From Streptomyces sp. BK340 (GTDB lineage: Bacteria; Actinomycetota; Actinomycetes; Streptomycetales; Streptomycetaceae): a stretch of DNA of 64,000 nt. Below are positions 16,905-24,664 of the stretch, one piece after another. The notes below the pieces were generated by a model that saw nothing but the letters and a program-made list of their open reading frames with translations, did not search any database and had not been told where the DNA came from. Location: positions 62,001 through 126,000 of the forward strand of contig NZ_VISR01000013.1 of NCBI RefSeq assembly GCF_007827595.1, given 5' to 3'. The position numbers were made by a program, and so were the translations under genes. Position 1 is the stretch's first letter. Every line of letters starts with the position of its first letter.

Positions 16905-17173
16905 TGCCGGCGCGTTCTGTATGGCGATTCGTGAACTACACGATCAGTCACGTGAGCGAGGCCGGCGTGACGTGGGAGATCTTCTGCGCGACCTTCGGCT
17001 GCGCCGACTCGCACATCGCCGACCGAGACAAAAAGTGCTCCGAATGGGCCATGCGCCACACGGCCAAGACGGACCACGAGCTGTTCCGGCGTGCATGCAC
17101 CGACCACGCTCGTGTGACCGTCTCCTCCCTCCCGACCGAGTCGCCCTCGGCTATGCCGCTCGACAGGGCCTGA
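16904..17173 (+). CDS. Small cysteine-containing protein, unknown (DUF7848-like)
   Basis: An 89-residue protein whose start overlaps the previous stop. It has four cysteines spread over TWEIFCATFGCADS, KKCSEWAMRHTAKTDH and RRACTDHARV, plus several histidines, suggesting a small metal-binding domain. The layout (aromatic beta strand, C-x4-C, C-x-x-W, H-x-x-x-T, H-x-x-F-x-R) resembles a Streptomyces family I associate with DUF7848, but I am not certain of the name. It is probably co-expressed with the preceding small gene. Confidence 0.7.
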   Translation: MPARSVWRFVNYTISHVSEAGVTWEIFCATFGCADSHIADRDKKCSEWAMRHTAKTDHELFRRACTDHARVTVSSLPTESPSAMPLDRA

Positions 17174-17324
17174 AACCTCGGTCGGAGTCCCCCCAACCCA
17201 CCCGGACTTCATCGGGGACAGCTCCGCCGCGCCCCGAGGCATCTGTCTTACTCCAAGATCTCCCGCCCGGGATGGGCGGCGGCGGTCGCTCGCGGCCGCG
17301 TCAGCTGAGCAGGAAGGTGCAGTG

Positions 17325-17549
17325 ATGCTGGACGGAACCAAGCTGTACGGGCTCGACATCAGCGGGGCCTCCTTCGTGAAGGCCTGCGGAGGTCCCTGCA
17401 CGGAAGGGTGCGTGACGCTGGCCCGGATCGGCGACGACGCCTGGGCGCTGGGTGACAGCAAGCGGCCGGATGTGGAGCCGCTTCGGTTCACCACGGAGGA
17501 GCTGGACGCGGCCGGCATCGATCCGGCGCGGTTCGGACTGCGTGTCTGA
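17325..17549 (+). CDS. DUF397 domain protein
   Basis: A 74-residue protein with DUF397 features (GASFVKACGG, CVTLARIGDDAWALGDSKRP, and a C-terminal TTEELDAAGIDP tail). It has a good AGGAAGG ribosome site seven bases before the ATG; a GTG three bases earlier is possible. Unlike the first DUF397 gene it is not coupled to an Xre gene, standing alone 150 nt after the previous small gene. It may still serve the regulator at 15778. Confidence 0.82.
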   Translation: MLDGTKLYGLDISGASFVKACGGPCTEGCVTLARIGDDAWALGDSKRPDVEPLRFTTEELDAAGIDPARFGLRV

Positions 17550-17632
17550 CCCTCCCCCTCGGCCGGTCCCGGCTCCCGTGTGGAACCGGGACCGGTCCCC
17601 TCTCGGTCTTCGACGCGCGACAGGAACGACTC

Positions 17633-18097
17633 GTGCATCACCACGGCTATCTATGGGTTGGGGCGAAAGAGCGTTTCGACCAGGAGGCCCTCCGGCGACC
17701 TCCGCATCCCGTGCCGCCACCGGCCGGAAGCAAGCCCGAGCTGATCCAGCGTTATCGCGAGGTGGCGGCGGCGTTCACGACCGTGGACCTCCCTCCGCTG
17801 GAGACGGCTTACTGGCTCGTCAAACCACGTTCCCTGGTTCGTGACACGTGGGATGAGGCGAAGGACGCGGCCTCCTGGATCGCAGCGCGCATGGCCGAGT
17901 ACGCGCCCAGGTTCGCCTCCGAAGGGGAGCGCGACTTCATCGAACTCGGCTTGTTGGTCAACTCGGCTGTCGAGAAGCTCAGTTCAGGGAGTGATGTGTC
18001 GCTCGGGTTCTATCTCGAGCGGCCCTCGTACCTGTCGCTTGCTGTGGTTACCTGCTCTCCGAACCGTTCGAAGCCTGAACTGACGTGTCCGGGTTAG
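17633..18097 (+). CDS. Hypothetical protein
   Basis: A 154-residue protein (VHHHGYLWVGAKERFDQEALRRPP at the start; FASEGERDFIELGLLVNSAVEKLSSG in the middle). It is probably helical and cytoplasmic; no catalytic motif, signal or membrane segment is seen. The start is a GTG 84 nt after the DUF397 stop. I do not recognise the family. It closes the Xre/DUF397 cluster and converges with the inositol-phosphatase-like gene at 18127. Confidence 0.65.
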   Translation: MHHHGYLWVGAKERFDQEALRRPPHPVPPPAGSKPELIQRYREVAAAFTTVDLPPLETAYWLVKPRSLVRDTWDEAKDAASWIAARMAEYAPRFASEGERDFIELGLLVNSAVEKLSSGSDVSLGFYLERPSYLSLAVVTCSPNRSKPELTCPG

Positions 18098-18126
18098 TAC
18101 GGATAGACGGATAGACGGTGTGAGGT

Positions 18127-18978
18127 CTACTCGGACGTGTTCCTCCGAGGGGTCATCGCCCGCCACAGCTCCGCCATCTCCTCCACCACACCAGGCGCCA
18201 TCAGCAGCAACGGCTCGTCATACGCAGGCACCTGAGGGAGTGCCACCGCCCCCGCCTCCCTCGCGATCAGGTACGCCGGAAGCCCGTCCACCGCGTGGAA
18301 CTCGCCGACGGCTGCCGCGGAGGCTCGGCCTGCTGCCACCTGAACCAAGGAGAGTGCCGTCGAGCCCATCACCCGTGTCGTGCAGTGGCGGGCGGACAGG
18401 GCGGCGAGGAGAGCGTCCAGGCCCGGCCAGTGGGCGTGAGCCGCCCATTCCGTCAGGAAGAGGTGGCCGGTGAGGGTGGTGTGGGTGGCTGCGCGGATCG
18501 GGGTGCCGTTCAAGTAGGCGCCCCGACCTCGGACCGCCGTGAAGGTCTCCCCTCGCCAGGGGTCGGCCACCAGGCCGAGCAGCGGGGTGCCGTCGGCGGC
18601 CGCCAGGCCCAGGGAGAAGGAGCACCAGCCGATGCCGTGGGCGTAGTTCGTCGTGCCGTCCACCGGGTCCACCACCCAGTACGGGGCGTTCGGGGTCGCC
18701 GGCTCGTCGGTGCCGTACTCCTCGCCCTCGATGCCGTGGGCCGGGAAGGCCGACCGCAGGACCGAACGGACGTGGGCCTCGATGGTCTCGTCCGTCTGCG
18801 TGACGATGTCGGCCGGGCTCGCCTTCTCCCGTACCCCGCCGTCACGCGGGCGGCGGATCGCCTCTGACGCCCAGGCTGCCAGGTCGGTCGCGACCGCCAG
18901 AGCACGGTCCAGGTCCAGTTCCAAGGCCAGGTCCAGGTCGTGGTCGTGGTTGCGGTCGTGGTTGTTCACAGGGGTCAC
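18127..18978 (-). CDS. Inositol monophosphatase family protein
   Basis: A 283-residue Mg2+-dependent phosphatase of the IMPase/FBPase fold. Metal-binding motifs visible are Glu in HGIEGEEYG (about residue 82) and YWVVDPVDGTTNYAHG (about 99-114). The second aspartate motif is VGEFHAVDGLPAYLIAREAGA, where the usual WD(x)AAG tryptophan is replaced, as in several actinobacterial members. The substrate could be inositol-1-phosphate, another sugar phosphate, histidinol phosphate or PAP. The N-terminus has a His/Asp/Leu-rich low-complexity stretch of about 20 residues. It is a single gene convergent with the preceding one. Confidence 0.88.
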   Translation of the reverse strand: MTPVNNHDRNHDHDLDLALELDLDRALAVATDLAAWASEAIRRPRDGGVREKASPADIVTQTDETIEAHVRSVLRSAFPAHGIEGEEYGTDEPATPNAPYWVVDPVDGTTNYAHGIGWCSFSLGLAAADGTPLLGLVADPWRGETFTAVRGRGAYLNGTPIRAATHTTLTGHLFLTEWAAHAHWPGLDALLAALSARHCTTRVMGSTALSLVQVAAGRASAAAVGEFHAVDGLPAYLIAREAGAVALPQVPAYDEPLLLMAPGVVEEMAELWRAMTPRRNTSE

Positions 18979-19237
18979 CGCCTGTCGGGTCAGGGACGGT
19001 CCCCCGGAAGGATGCCATGGCCCCGCGGAGCAAGGAGGGCGGCAAGGAGGGGGCGAGGGGACCGCGTCGCCGTGTCTTCGGGTGCTCGGCCGGCCGATTC
19101 CGTCGTCGGGCGAGCACCCGCCCCCAACCCGTCCCCCGACCCGCCGCCATCAGCGCCGCATCCGGCGCGGGTTAGGCTCTCGGCGGATCTTGGAGCCGAC
19201 AGCGGACGAGCGGACGAGCGGAAGCGGGGGTTGCGAC

Positions 19238-19780
19238 ATGGGTGGGACTGTCACTGCTGTGAGCAGCAACGGGGAGTACTCCTTCAGCAAGCCGAATCGG
19301 GAGAGCATCACGCTGCTTGCCGGGCTCGGGGTCGAAGGGGACGTGCATGCCGGCGTCACCGTCAAGCACCGGTTCCGCATTGCCCAGGATCCGACTCAGC
19401 CCAACCTGCGCCAAGTGCACCTCATTCAGGAGGAGCTCTTCGAGGAGGTCGCGGGAAACGGGTTCCGGGTGGCGGCCGGGGAGCTCGGGGAGAACATCAC
19501 CACCCGGGGGATCGATCTGCTGGGGCTGCCCACCGGGGCGTTGCTGCGGATCGGGGACGACGCCGTCGTCGAGGTGACCGGGCTGCGCAATCCCTGTGCT
19601 CAGATCGACACCTTTCAGAAGGGGCTTCTGAAGGAGGTCGTGGGGCGCGGTGAGGACGGGCGCGTCGTGTACAGGGCCGGGGTCATGGGTGTGGTGAAGG
19701 TGGGGGGCGTTGTACGGCCCGGGGACGCCATCGCCGTGGAGCTGCCCGACAGCCCGCATCGGGCGCTCGAGCGGGTCTGA
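19238..19780 (+). CDS. MOSC domain protein
   Basis: A 180-residue protein that is essentially one MOSC domain (molybdenum-cofactor sulfurase C-terminal). Family features are GLGVEGDVHAG near residue 31, VHLIQEELFEEV, the segment GELGENITTRGIDLLGLPTG, and the conserved cysteine in VTGLRNPCAQID (near 112). Stand-alone MOSC proteins bind sulfur or molybdenum cofactor and act in detoxifying reductions or sulfur transfer; the substrate here cannot be told. The ATG at 19238 is preceded by GGGGG. The 19 codons before the stop are well biased, and the neighbour at 19792 converges. Confidence 0.9.
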   Translation: MGGTVTAVSSNGEYSFSKPNRESITLLAGLGVEGDVHAGVTVKHRFRIAQDPTQPNLRQVHLIQEELFEEVAGNGFRVAAGELGENITTRGIDLLGLPTGALLRIGDDAVVEVTGLRNPCAQIDTFQKGLLKEVVGRGEDGRVVYRAGVMGVVKVGGVVRPGDAIAVELPDSPHRALERV

Positions 19781-19791
19781 GAGGCGCCCTC

Positions 19792-20085
19792 TCAGGAGTT
19801 GATGTCGGGCTGGATCTCCAGGGTGAAGACCGCGTCCTCGGGGCCGACGCCTTCCTCGTCCTCCCAGACGATCACGCGCACATGCCGCTCCCCGATGCCG
19901 CGCAGCTCCCACTCGGTCACCAGGTCGGTGACGACGAGCGCGGCGACGTACCTCGCGCCATGGGCCGGGTCGTCGGTGGTGACGGTCCCCCGCCGGCGCT
20001 CCGGGTGGCCGCCATAAGGGCGCCAGCCCTGCGAACCGTGCGGCTCGTCGACCCGGTACACCCAGTGCTTCTCGGTGCCACCCAT
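19792..20085 (-). CDS. Hypothetical protein
   Basis: A 97-residue protein (MGGTEKHWVYRVDEPHGSQGW ... VTDLVTEWELRGIGERHVRVIVWEDEEG) with an AAGGA ribosome site upstream. It looks like a single small alpha/beta domain with an acidic C-terminal half. I do not recognise it. The 330-bp spacer to its right separates it from the divergent CMD gene and contains that gene's promoter. Confidence 0.65.
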   Translation of the reverse strand: MGGTEKHWVYRVDEPHGSQGWRPYGGHPERRRGTVTTDDPAHGARYVAALVVTDLVTEWELRGIGERHVRVIVWEDEEGVGPEDAVFTLEIQPDINS

Positions 20086-20343
20086 GGCGCCGATCCTTCC
20101 ACGGCTCGACCGCCGTTCCCGTCATACGCCTCGACGGTGAAGGGGCTGGAGCACCCGTCGGGCCCAACGAGGCCGCGGTGAGGGTGCCGTGCCACTGCCG
20201 TCCGCGTACGGGTGCGGGCTTCATCAACGTCTCTTTCTACGAGCGAAGTTGAGGCAAGCAGGGCCGCCACCAGGCCCGGAGCAAGCCCCGAGCATGCCCG
20301 AAGCAAGCTCGGACCACGTCCGAAAAAATCTCTCCCCGATTCC

Positions 20344-20370
20344 TGTCACATCTCCGCGCACCCATCCGTC
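20344..20370 (+). promoter_or_regulatory. ECF41-type sigma factor promoter
   Basis: TGTCACA (20344-20350), a spacer of exactly 16 nt, and CGTC (20367-20370) match the published ECF41 consensus TGTCACA-N16-CGTC. The element ends 45 nt before the start of a carboxymuconolactone-decarboxylase-like gene, one of the three gene types classically controlled by ECF41 sigma factors. No ECF41 sigma gene is in the window, so regulation would be in trans. The remainder of 20086-20415 shows no gene. Confidence 0.72.
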
Positions 20371-20415
20371 AGTGCTGTGCAGACGCCGATCAGGCACTCA
20401 CCAAGGAGAGCAGCC

Positions 20416-20904
20416 ATGACGAACACCTCGATCTCCCGTATGCCCAACCCGGCCGAGTTCGTCCCCGAGCTGAACGACATCAGCGCCGCCCTCTTCCGGG
20501 CGACGGGCAACCGCTCGGTGCCGCGCAGCACGATGAGCCTCGTCCACCTGCGCGCCGGGCAGATCGTCGGCAACACCTACCTGACGGTCCTGAACACCGG
20601 TTTCCTGCGCAAGGCCGGGGAGTCCGAGGAGCGCATCACGGCTGTCTCCTCCTGGATGGACGCCCCGTACTTCACCGACGCCGAGCGTGCCGCCCTCGCC
20701 CTGGTGGAGGCCACCCTCCAGCCCGCCCCGCACGGCCAGGAGCGCGTCTCCGACGAGCTGTACGCGGAGGTGGCGAAGCACTACGACCAGAAGGCGCTGG
20801 CCACCCTCACCATCGCGATCGGCCAGATCAACTTCTTCATCGCCCTGGCCGTCATCGGCAAGCCGCAGCCGGTCAGCTCCCTCGCGGCCGAGCAGTGGGA
20901 CTGA
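20416..20904 (+). CDS. Carboxymuconolactone decarboxylase family protein (AhpD-like)
   Basis: A 162-residue protein of the CMD/AhpD fold: FVPELNDISAALFRATG, then LVHLRAGQIVGNTYLTVLNT, EERITAVSSWMDAPYFTDAERAALALVEA and KALATLTIAIGQINFFIALAVIGKP. The usual CxxC of peroxidatic AhpD-type proteins is absent: the helix reads IVGNTYLTV where ExxC..C..H is expected, so thiol-based peroxidase chemistry is unlikely. The ribosome site AAGGAG lies nine bases upstream. It is expressed from an ECF41-type promoter and is therefore part of the classic COE gene group (carboxymuconolactone decarboxylase, oxidoreductase, epimerase). Confidence 0.88.
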   Translation: MTNTSISRMPNPAEFVPELNDISAALFRATGNRSVPRSTMSLVHLRAGQIVGNTYLTVLNTGFLRKAGESEERITAVSSWMDAPYFTDAERAALALVEATLQPAPHGQERVSDELYAEVAKHYDQKALATLTIAIGQINFFIALAVIGKPQPVSSLAAEQWD

Positions 20905-21034
20905 CCGGTCCATCGCCGGGTTCGGAACCGGTCGGGGTGATTCCCTCCGTGGAAACTTGACAAGCCCCGACTCAGGTTCAGCTCGTCCGCCGACCCCGGA
21001 GTTAGCCTCGGGACACAGACAAAGGGAGGCAGAC

Positions 21035-21337
21035 ATGGCGAAGGTTCCCAGCTCGGTGATCGCCGCGACCGGGCTCGTCGGTGGCTACGGCGTCGCCCGT
21101 TGGACCAAGAAGCGGCAGCTCGGCGGGGCCGTCCTGGCCGTCGCCGGTGCCGCCGCCGCGCAGCAGTGGCGCCGGCAGGCGGGCGGCAGGGCCGCCGGTG
21201 CGCTGACCGCCGCGTACGTCGCCGCGTTCGCCGGATCGCACCCGCTGGCGAAGAAGGTCGGCGCCTGGCCGTCGGTGTTCGGTGTCGCGGGCGCCGTGGC
21301 CCTGGCCTCCTGGGCCGTCGCAGACCGGCGGGGCTGA
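21035..21337 (+). CDS. Small membrane protein, unknown
   Basis: A 100-residue, very Ala/Gly-rich protein with GGGAGG ribosome site. Hydrophobic segments (VIAATGLVGGYGVAR, GGAVLAVAGAAAAQQW, GALTAAYVAAFAG, VFGVAGAVALASWAVA) suggest two to four short membrane helices with Arg/Lys between. No function is known to me. It ends next to a run of degenerate repeats shared with the tail of the convergent AraC-type gene. Confidence 0.7.
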   Translation: MAKVPSSVIAATGLVGGYGVARWTKKRQLGGAVLAVAGAAAAQQWRRQAGGRAAGALTAAYVAAFAGSHPLAKKVGAWPSVFGVAGAVALASWAVADRRG

Positions 21338-21341
21338 GCTG

Positions 21342-21532
21342 TCCCCACGTCGTTCACCGACCGCCGGGGTTGAAGTATCCCCACGTCGTTCGCCGACCGC
21401 CGGGGCCGAGTCGGACGACCTCGTTCGCCGACCGGAGCGTCGGGGCTGAGTCGGCTCACATCCGGATCGGCCCACCCCGGTTCGCCGACCGGACCACCGG
21501 AACCGGGTCACCCCACCCCGTTCGCCGACCGG
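21342..21532. repeat. Five degenerate repeats of CGTTCGCCGACCG
   Basis: Copies start near 21350, 21386, 21420, 21479 and 21519, at spacings of 36, 34, 59 and 40 nt. The first two extend to CCCCACGTCGTTC(A/G)CCGACCGCCGGGG. The fifth copy is coding: on the minus strand it encodes FRSANG at the end of the AraC-type gene. The array looks like repeated duplication of that gene's 3' tail. It is not a CRISPR: spacers are short, uneven and themselves related. Confidence 0.7.
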
Positions 21533-22470
21533 AACGACCGCCGGTAAGCCTGCGGACTCGTCCCCACCACCCGGCGGAACCGTTCCCGGAAAGCCGTCGG
21601 CGACCCGAAGCCCGCCTGGGCCGCGATCCGTTCCACCGGGTACGGCGTCGTCTCCAGCAGGTACTGCGCCCGCCGCACCCGCGCCCGGTGCAGCCACTGC
21701 AGCGGTGTCGTACCGGTCTGCTCGCGGAAGCGGCGGTTGAGGGTGCGGCCGCTCATGCGGGCCTGTACCGCGATCTCGTCCAGGGTGAGGTCGCGGTCGC
21801 AGTTGTCCTCCAGCCAGGCCAGGAGCGGCTCCAGGGTCGCGCCGGCCGGGGCCGGAGGCAGGTCGTGGACGATGAACTGGGCCTGCCCGCCCTCCCGTTC
21901 CAGCGGCATCACGGCCGACCGTGCCGCATGCGCGGCGACCGCCGAGCCGTGGTCCCTGCGGATCATGTGCAGGCACATGTCCATGGCAGCGGCCGCGCCC
22001 GCGGAGGTAAGGAACTGGCCGTTGTCGACGTAGAGGACGTTCGGGTCGACGGTGATCTTCGGGTACATCGCGGCGAGGTCCCCGGCCGCCCTCCAGTGCG
22101 TCGTCGCCCGCCACCCGTCCAGCAGCCCCGTCGCCGCGAACACGAACGCGCCCACGCAGATCGACGCGACGCGCGTCCCGTTCGCCGCCGCCGCGCACAC
22201 CGCCTGCGCGACCCCCGGCGGCAGCGGCGCGGTCGGGTCGGCGACGCCCGGCAGCATGATCGTGTCCGCCTCCGCCAGCGCCTCCAGGCCGTACGGCGCC
22301 CGCACGGTGAAGACCCCCGCGCCCGCGCTCACCTCCCCCGCCGGGGAGCAGACCCGCACCCGGTAGGCGGGCCGCCCGTCCGGCAGCCGGGCCCAGCCGA
22401 AGGCGTCGACCGGGACGGACAGGTCGAACGGGATCACCTGGTCGAGCGCCAGGACGGCCACGGTGTGCAT
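21508..22470 (-). CDS. GlxA-type AraC family transcriptional regulator
   Basis: A 320-residue regulator with an N-terminal DJ-1/PfpI-like domain (HTVAVLALDQVIPFDLSVPVDAFGWAR; ASICVGAFVFAATGLLDGWRATTHW, where the Cys sits at the nucleophile-elbow position) and a C-terminal AraC double helix-turn-helix (LDEIAVQARMSGRTLNRRFREQTG, then VERIAAQAGFGSPTAFRERFRRVVG). Such proteins often regulate a nearby gene in response to a small metabolite. The divergent gene at 22624 is the obvious candidate target, with 150 nt between them. The last residues (RRSFRSANGVG) lie inside the repeat array. Confidence 0.9.
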   Translation of the reverse strand: MHTVAVLALDQVIPFDLSVPVDAFGWARLPDGRPAYRVRVCSPAGEVSAGAGVFTVRAPYGLEALAEADTIMLPGVADPTAPLPPGVAQAVCAAAANGTRVASICVGAFVFAATGLLDGWRATTHWRAAGDLAAMYPKITVDPNVLYVDNGQFLTSAGAAAAMDMCLHMIRRDHGSAVAAHAARSAVMPLEREGGQAQFIVHDLPPAPAGATLEPLLAWLEDNCDRDLTLDEIAVQARMSGRTLNRRFREQTGTTPLQWLHRARVRRAQYLLETTPYPVERIAAQAGFGSPTAFRERFRRVVGTSPQAYRRSFRSANGVG

Positions 22471-22623
22471 GGCAGGAAACTAGCCGTACGCCGGATTGTC
22501 GCCAACCTGGCCCTGCAGGCCTGTCTCCCCTGTTACCCGCGAACAGAGAACTGGCGAGAATCCGTCGCCCGGTGGCAACCTCGCCACTGTTCCCGGGATC
22601 CGCCGCCCGCCTAGCCTCCCCCC

Positions 22624-23073
22624 GTGACCAAGTTCCTCCTCGCCGTCCACGTCCTCGCCGCGATCGTCGCCATCGGGCCCGTCACCGTCGCCGCCAGCAT
22701 GTTCCCGCCCGCCGCCCGCCGGGCCCTGGCCGCCCCGGACGACACCCGGGCCGCGGAGACGGTGCGGCTGCTGCACCGGATCTGCAAGGTCTACGCCGTC
22801 GCCGGTGTCGTCGTCCCGGTCTTCGGGTTCGCCACCGCGAGCAACATGGGCGTGCTCGGCAGCGCCTGGCTGATCGTGTCCATAGGGCTCACGGCGCTGG
22901 CCGCCCTCGTGCTCGCCGCGCTGGTGCTGCCCGCCCAGACCGCGCTCGTGGAGGGCGAGGGGACACGCGAGAAGACCGTACGACTGGCCATGTTCACCGG
23001 GGTGTTCAACCTGCTGTGGGCGGCCGTGACGATCCTGATGATCGTGCGGCCGGGGTCGACGACCGGAGCCTGA
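22624..23073 (+). CDS. Four-helix integral membrane protein (DUF2269-like)
   Basis: A 149-residue protein with four hydrophobic segments: FLLAVHVLAAIVAIGPVTVAA, VYAVAGVVVPVFGFA, WLIVSIGLTALAALVLAALVL and FTGVFNLLWAAVTILMIV. The layout, with His in the first helix and RLLHRICKVYA between helices, recalls small DUF2269-type membrane proteins. Translation starts at GTG. It diverges from the AraC-type regulator, which may control it. Substrate or role is unknown. Confidence 0.75.
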   Translation: MTKFLLAVHVLAAIVAIGPVTVAASMFPPAARRALAAPDDTRAAETVRLLHRICKVYAVAGVVVPVFGFATASNMGVLGSAWLIVSIGLTALAALVLAALVLPAQTALVEGEGTREKTVRLAMFTGVFNLLWAAVTILMIVRPGSTTGA

Positions 23074-23131
23074 GTCCCTGTTGTCGGCGGCGGGTCACGA
23101 CCGCCCGCGCTCGGAACAGCGCCGGCAGCGC

Positions 23132-24466
23132 CTACAGTTCCGCCTGCCCCGCGCCCTTGAGCGCGTTCAGGTCGAAGACCTCGCCCATCTTGGCGAAACC
23201 CAGGTCGCTGGGGTGCAGATGGTCCCCGGAGTCGTACTCGGGGCGCAGGCGGCGCGGGTCGTAGGGGTCCCTGAGGGACTTGTCGAAGTCGACCACGGCG
23301 TCGTACACGCGGCCCGCCCGGATCTGGGCGTTGACCTGCTGACGCACCGCCTCGCGGGCCGGGGTCCAGCCGCGGTGGGCCTTGAACGGCATGAGCGTGG
23401 CGCCGACCACCTTCAGGCCGCGGGCGTGGGCCTGGCGGACCAGGATGCGCAGGCCGTCGGCGATCCGGTTCGGGTCGGCGAGCTTCGGGTTGCGCAGGAT
23501 GTCGTTGATGCCGAGGTCGATGACGACGACCTTGACGTCGGTCCGGGAGAGCGCGTCCCGGCCGAAGCGGCCCAGGCCGCTCTGGTTCTCGGCGGGCCTC
23601 CCGAGGCCGTCGGCGAGGACCTGGTTGCCGCTGATGCCCTCGTTGACGACGCCGTAGCGGGGCAGCGCGTCGCCGTTCTCGACGGCCGTGCGCAGCCGGC
23701 CGGAGAGGACGTCGGTCCAGCGGTGGTTGGCGCCGACGGTGGAGGTTATGCCGTCGGTGATGGAGTCGCCGAACACGACGACCGTGCCCGTGGCCTCGTT
23801 GCTGAGGACGTCGAGGGCCGTCAGATAACGCCAGTACGGGGTCTGTTCGGTGTACGGGGTACCGGTCGCGTCCTCGGTGCGGTCGCCCTGGGCGACGTAC
23901 GACAGCTGCCGCGCGTGCGGGTGGTACGTCACCGGGCCCGACGGCGTGGGCGAGTACGTGGTGACCAGGACGTCCGTACCGTGCGCGATCGCCAGGCGCA
24001 CCGCATCGCTGAGCACCTGCCCGCCGGCCGGTATGACGACGCTGGTGCTTCCGTTGAACGTGAGGCGCCGCATCGTTTCCGCGTCGGCCGCGGCGGTGCC
24101 GTCGCCCGCCGAGAGGGCGAGGGAGGCGTGCGTGATGGTCAGCGGGGACTGGCCGTACAGGTTGGACAGCGTGATCCGGGCACTCGTACCTCCGGTGCTC
24201 GCGTGCACCACGTTCCGCACCGAGCGGCCGGCCAGACCCTGGGTCTCCGTGCCCGGCTCACCGCCCATCGGCGCCGTGGCCCAGGCACCGACCCAGGTGC
24301 CGGTCGAAGCGGGAGCGACGGACGAGTCGTGGTGCGGGCGGCCGCCCGCGAAGCCGCCGCCAGGGGTGCCGTCGTCGGTCGCCACGGTGACGTAGATGGC
24401 GGCACAGACGACCACGACCAGCGCGACGAGCGCGCTGAGAACGGCATAACCACGACGCTTGGTCAC
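23132..24466 (-). CDS. Secreted SGNH/GDSL hydrolase
   Basis: A 444-residue protein with a short basic N-terminus and a membrane anchor or signal (YAVLSALVALVVVVCAAIYVTVA), then a Gly/His-rich linker and a catalytic SGNH domain. Block I is VVVFGDSITDG (nucleophile Ser), block II contains GISGNQV, block III is VIDLGINDI, and block V is DHLHPSDLG (Asp-x-x-His). This suggests an extracellular esterase or lipase on lipids, acylated polysaccharide or plant ester. The GTG start at 24466 follows GGGGGAG. It diverges from the DUF445 gene. Confidence 0.9.
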   Translation of the reverse strand: MTKRRGYAVLSALVALVVVVCAAIYVTVATDDGTPGGGFAGGRPHHDSSVAPASTGTWVGAWATAPMGGEPGTETQGLAGRSVRNVVHASTGGTSARITLSNLYGQSPLTITHASLALSAGDGTAAADAETMRRLTFNGSTSVVIPAGGQVLSDAVRLAIAHGTDVLVTTYSPTPSGPVTYHPHARQLSYVAQGDRTEDATGTPYTEQTPYWRYLTALDVLSNEATGTVVVFGDSITDGITSTVGANHRWTDVLSGRLRTAVENGDALPRYGVVNEGISGNQVLADGLGRPAENQSGLGRFGRDALSRTDVKVVVIDLGINDILRNPKLADPNRIADGLRILVRQAHARGLKVVGATLMPFKAHRGWTPAREAVRQQVNAQIRAGRVYDAVVDFDKSLRDPYDPRRLRPEYDSGDHLHPSDLGFAKMGEVFDLNALKGAGQAEL

Positions 24467-24664
24467 GCTGCTGCTTTTCTCCCCCGGAAAATGGGAGCCC
24501 GAGGCTCCGGTCTGAAGAGCCCATGATCGCTCATGGGCCAGGGAGAGCTGACAGGGCCCTGCCCAAAAACCCCCGTCCAGACAGACGCCGGGAACTCCTG
24601 TTCCGTTCCGGGAGTCGGTCAGGAAGGGACAATTGTGTGCGGGATCACCGAACGGGTGGAGCTG

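Noticed and set aside
21342..21532. CRISPR array
   Set aside because: Repeats are degenerate, spacers short, uneven and similar to each other, and one copy is coding; no cas genes are present.
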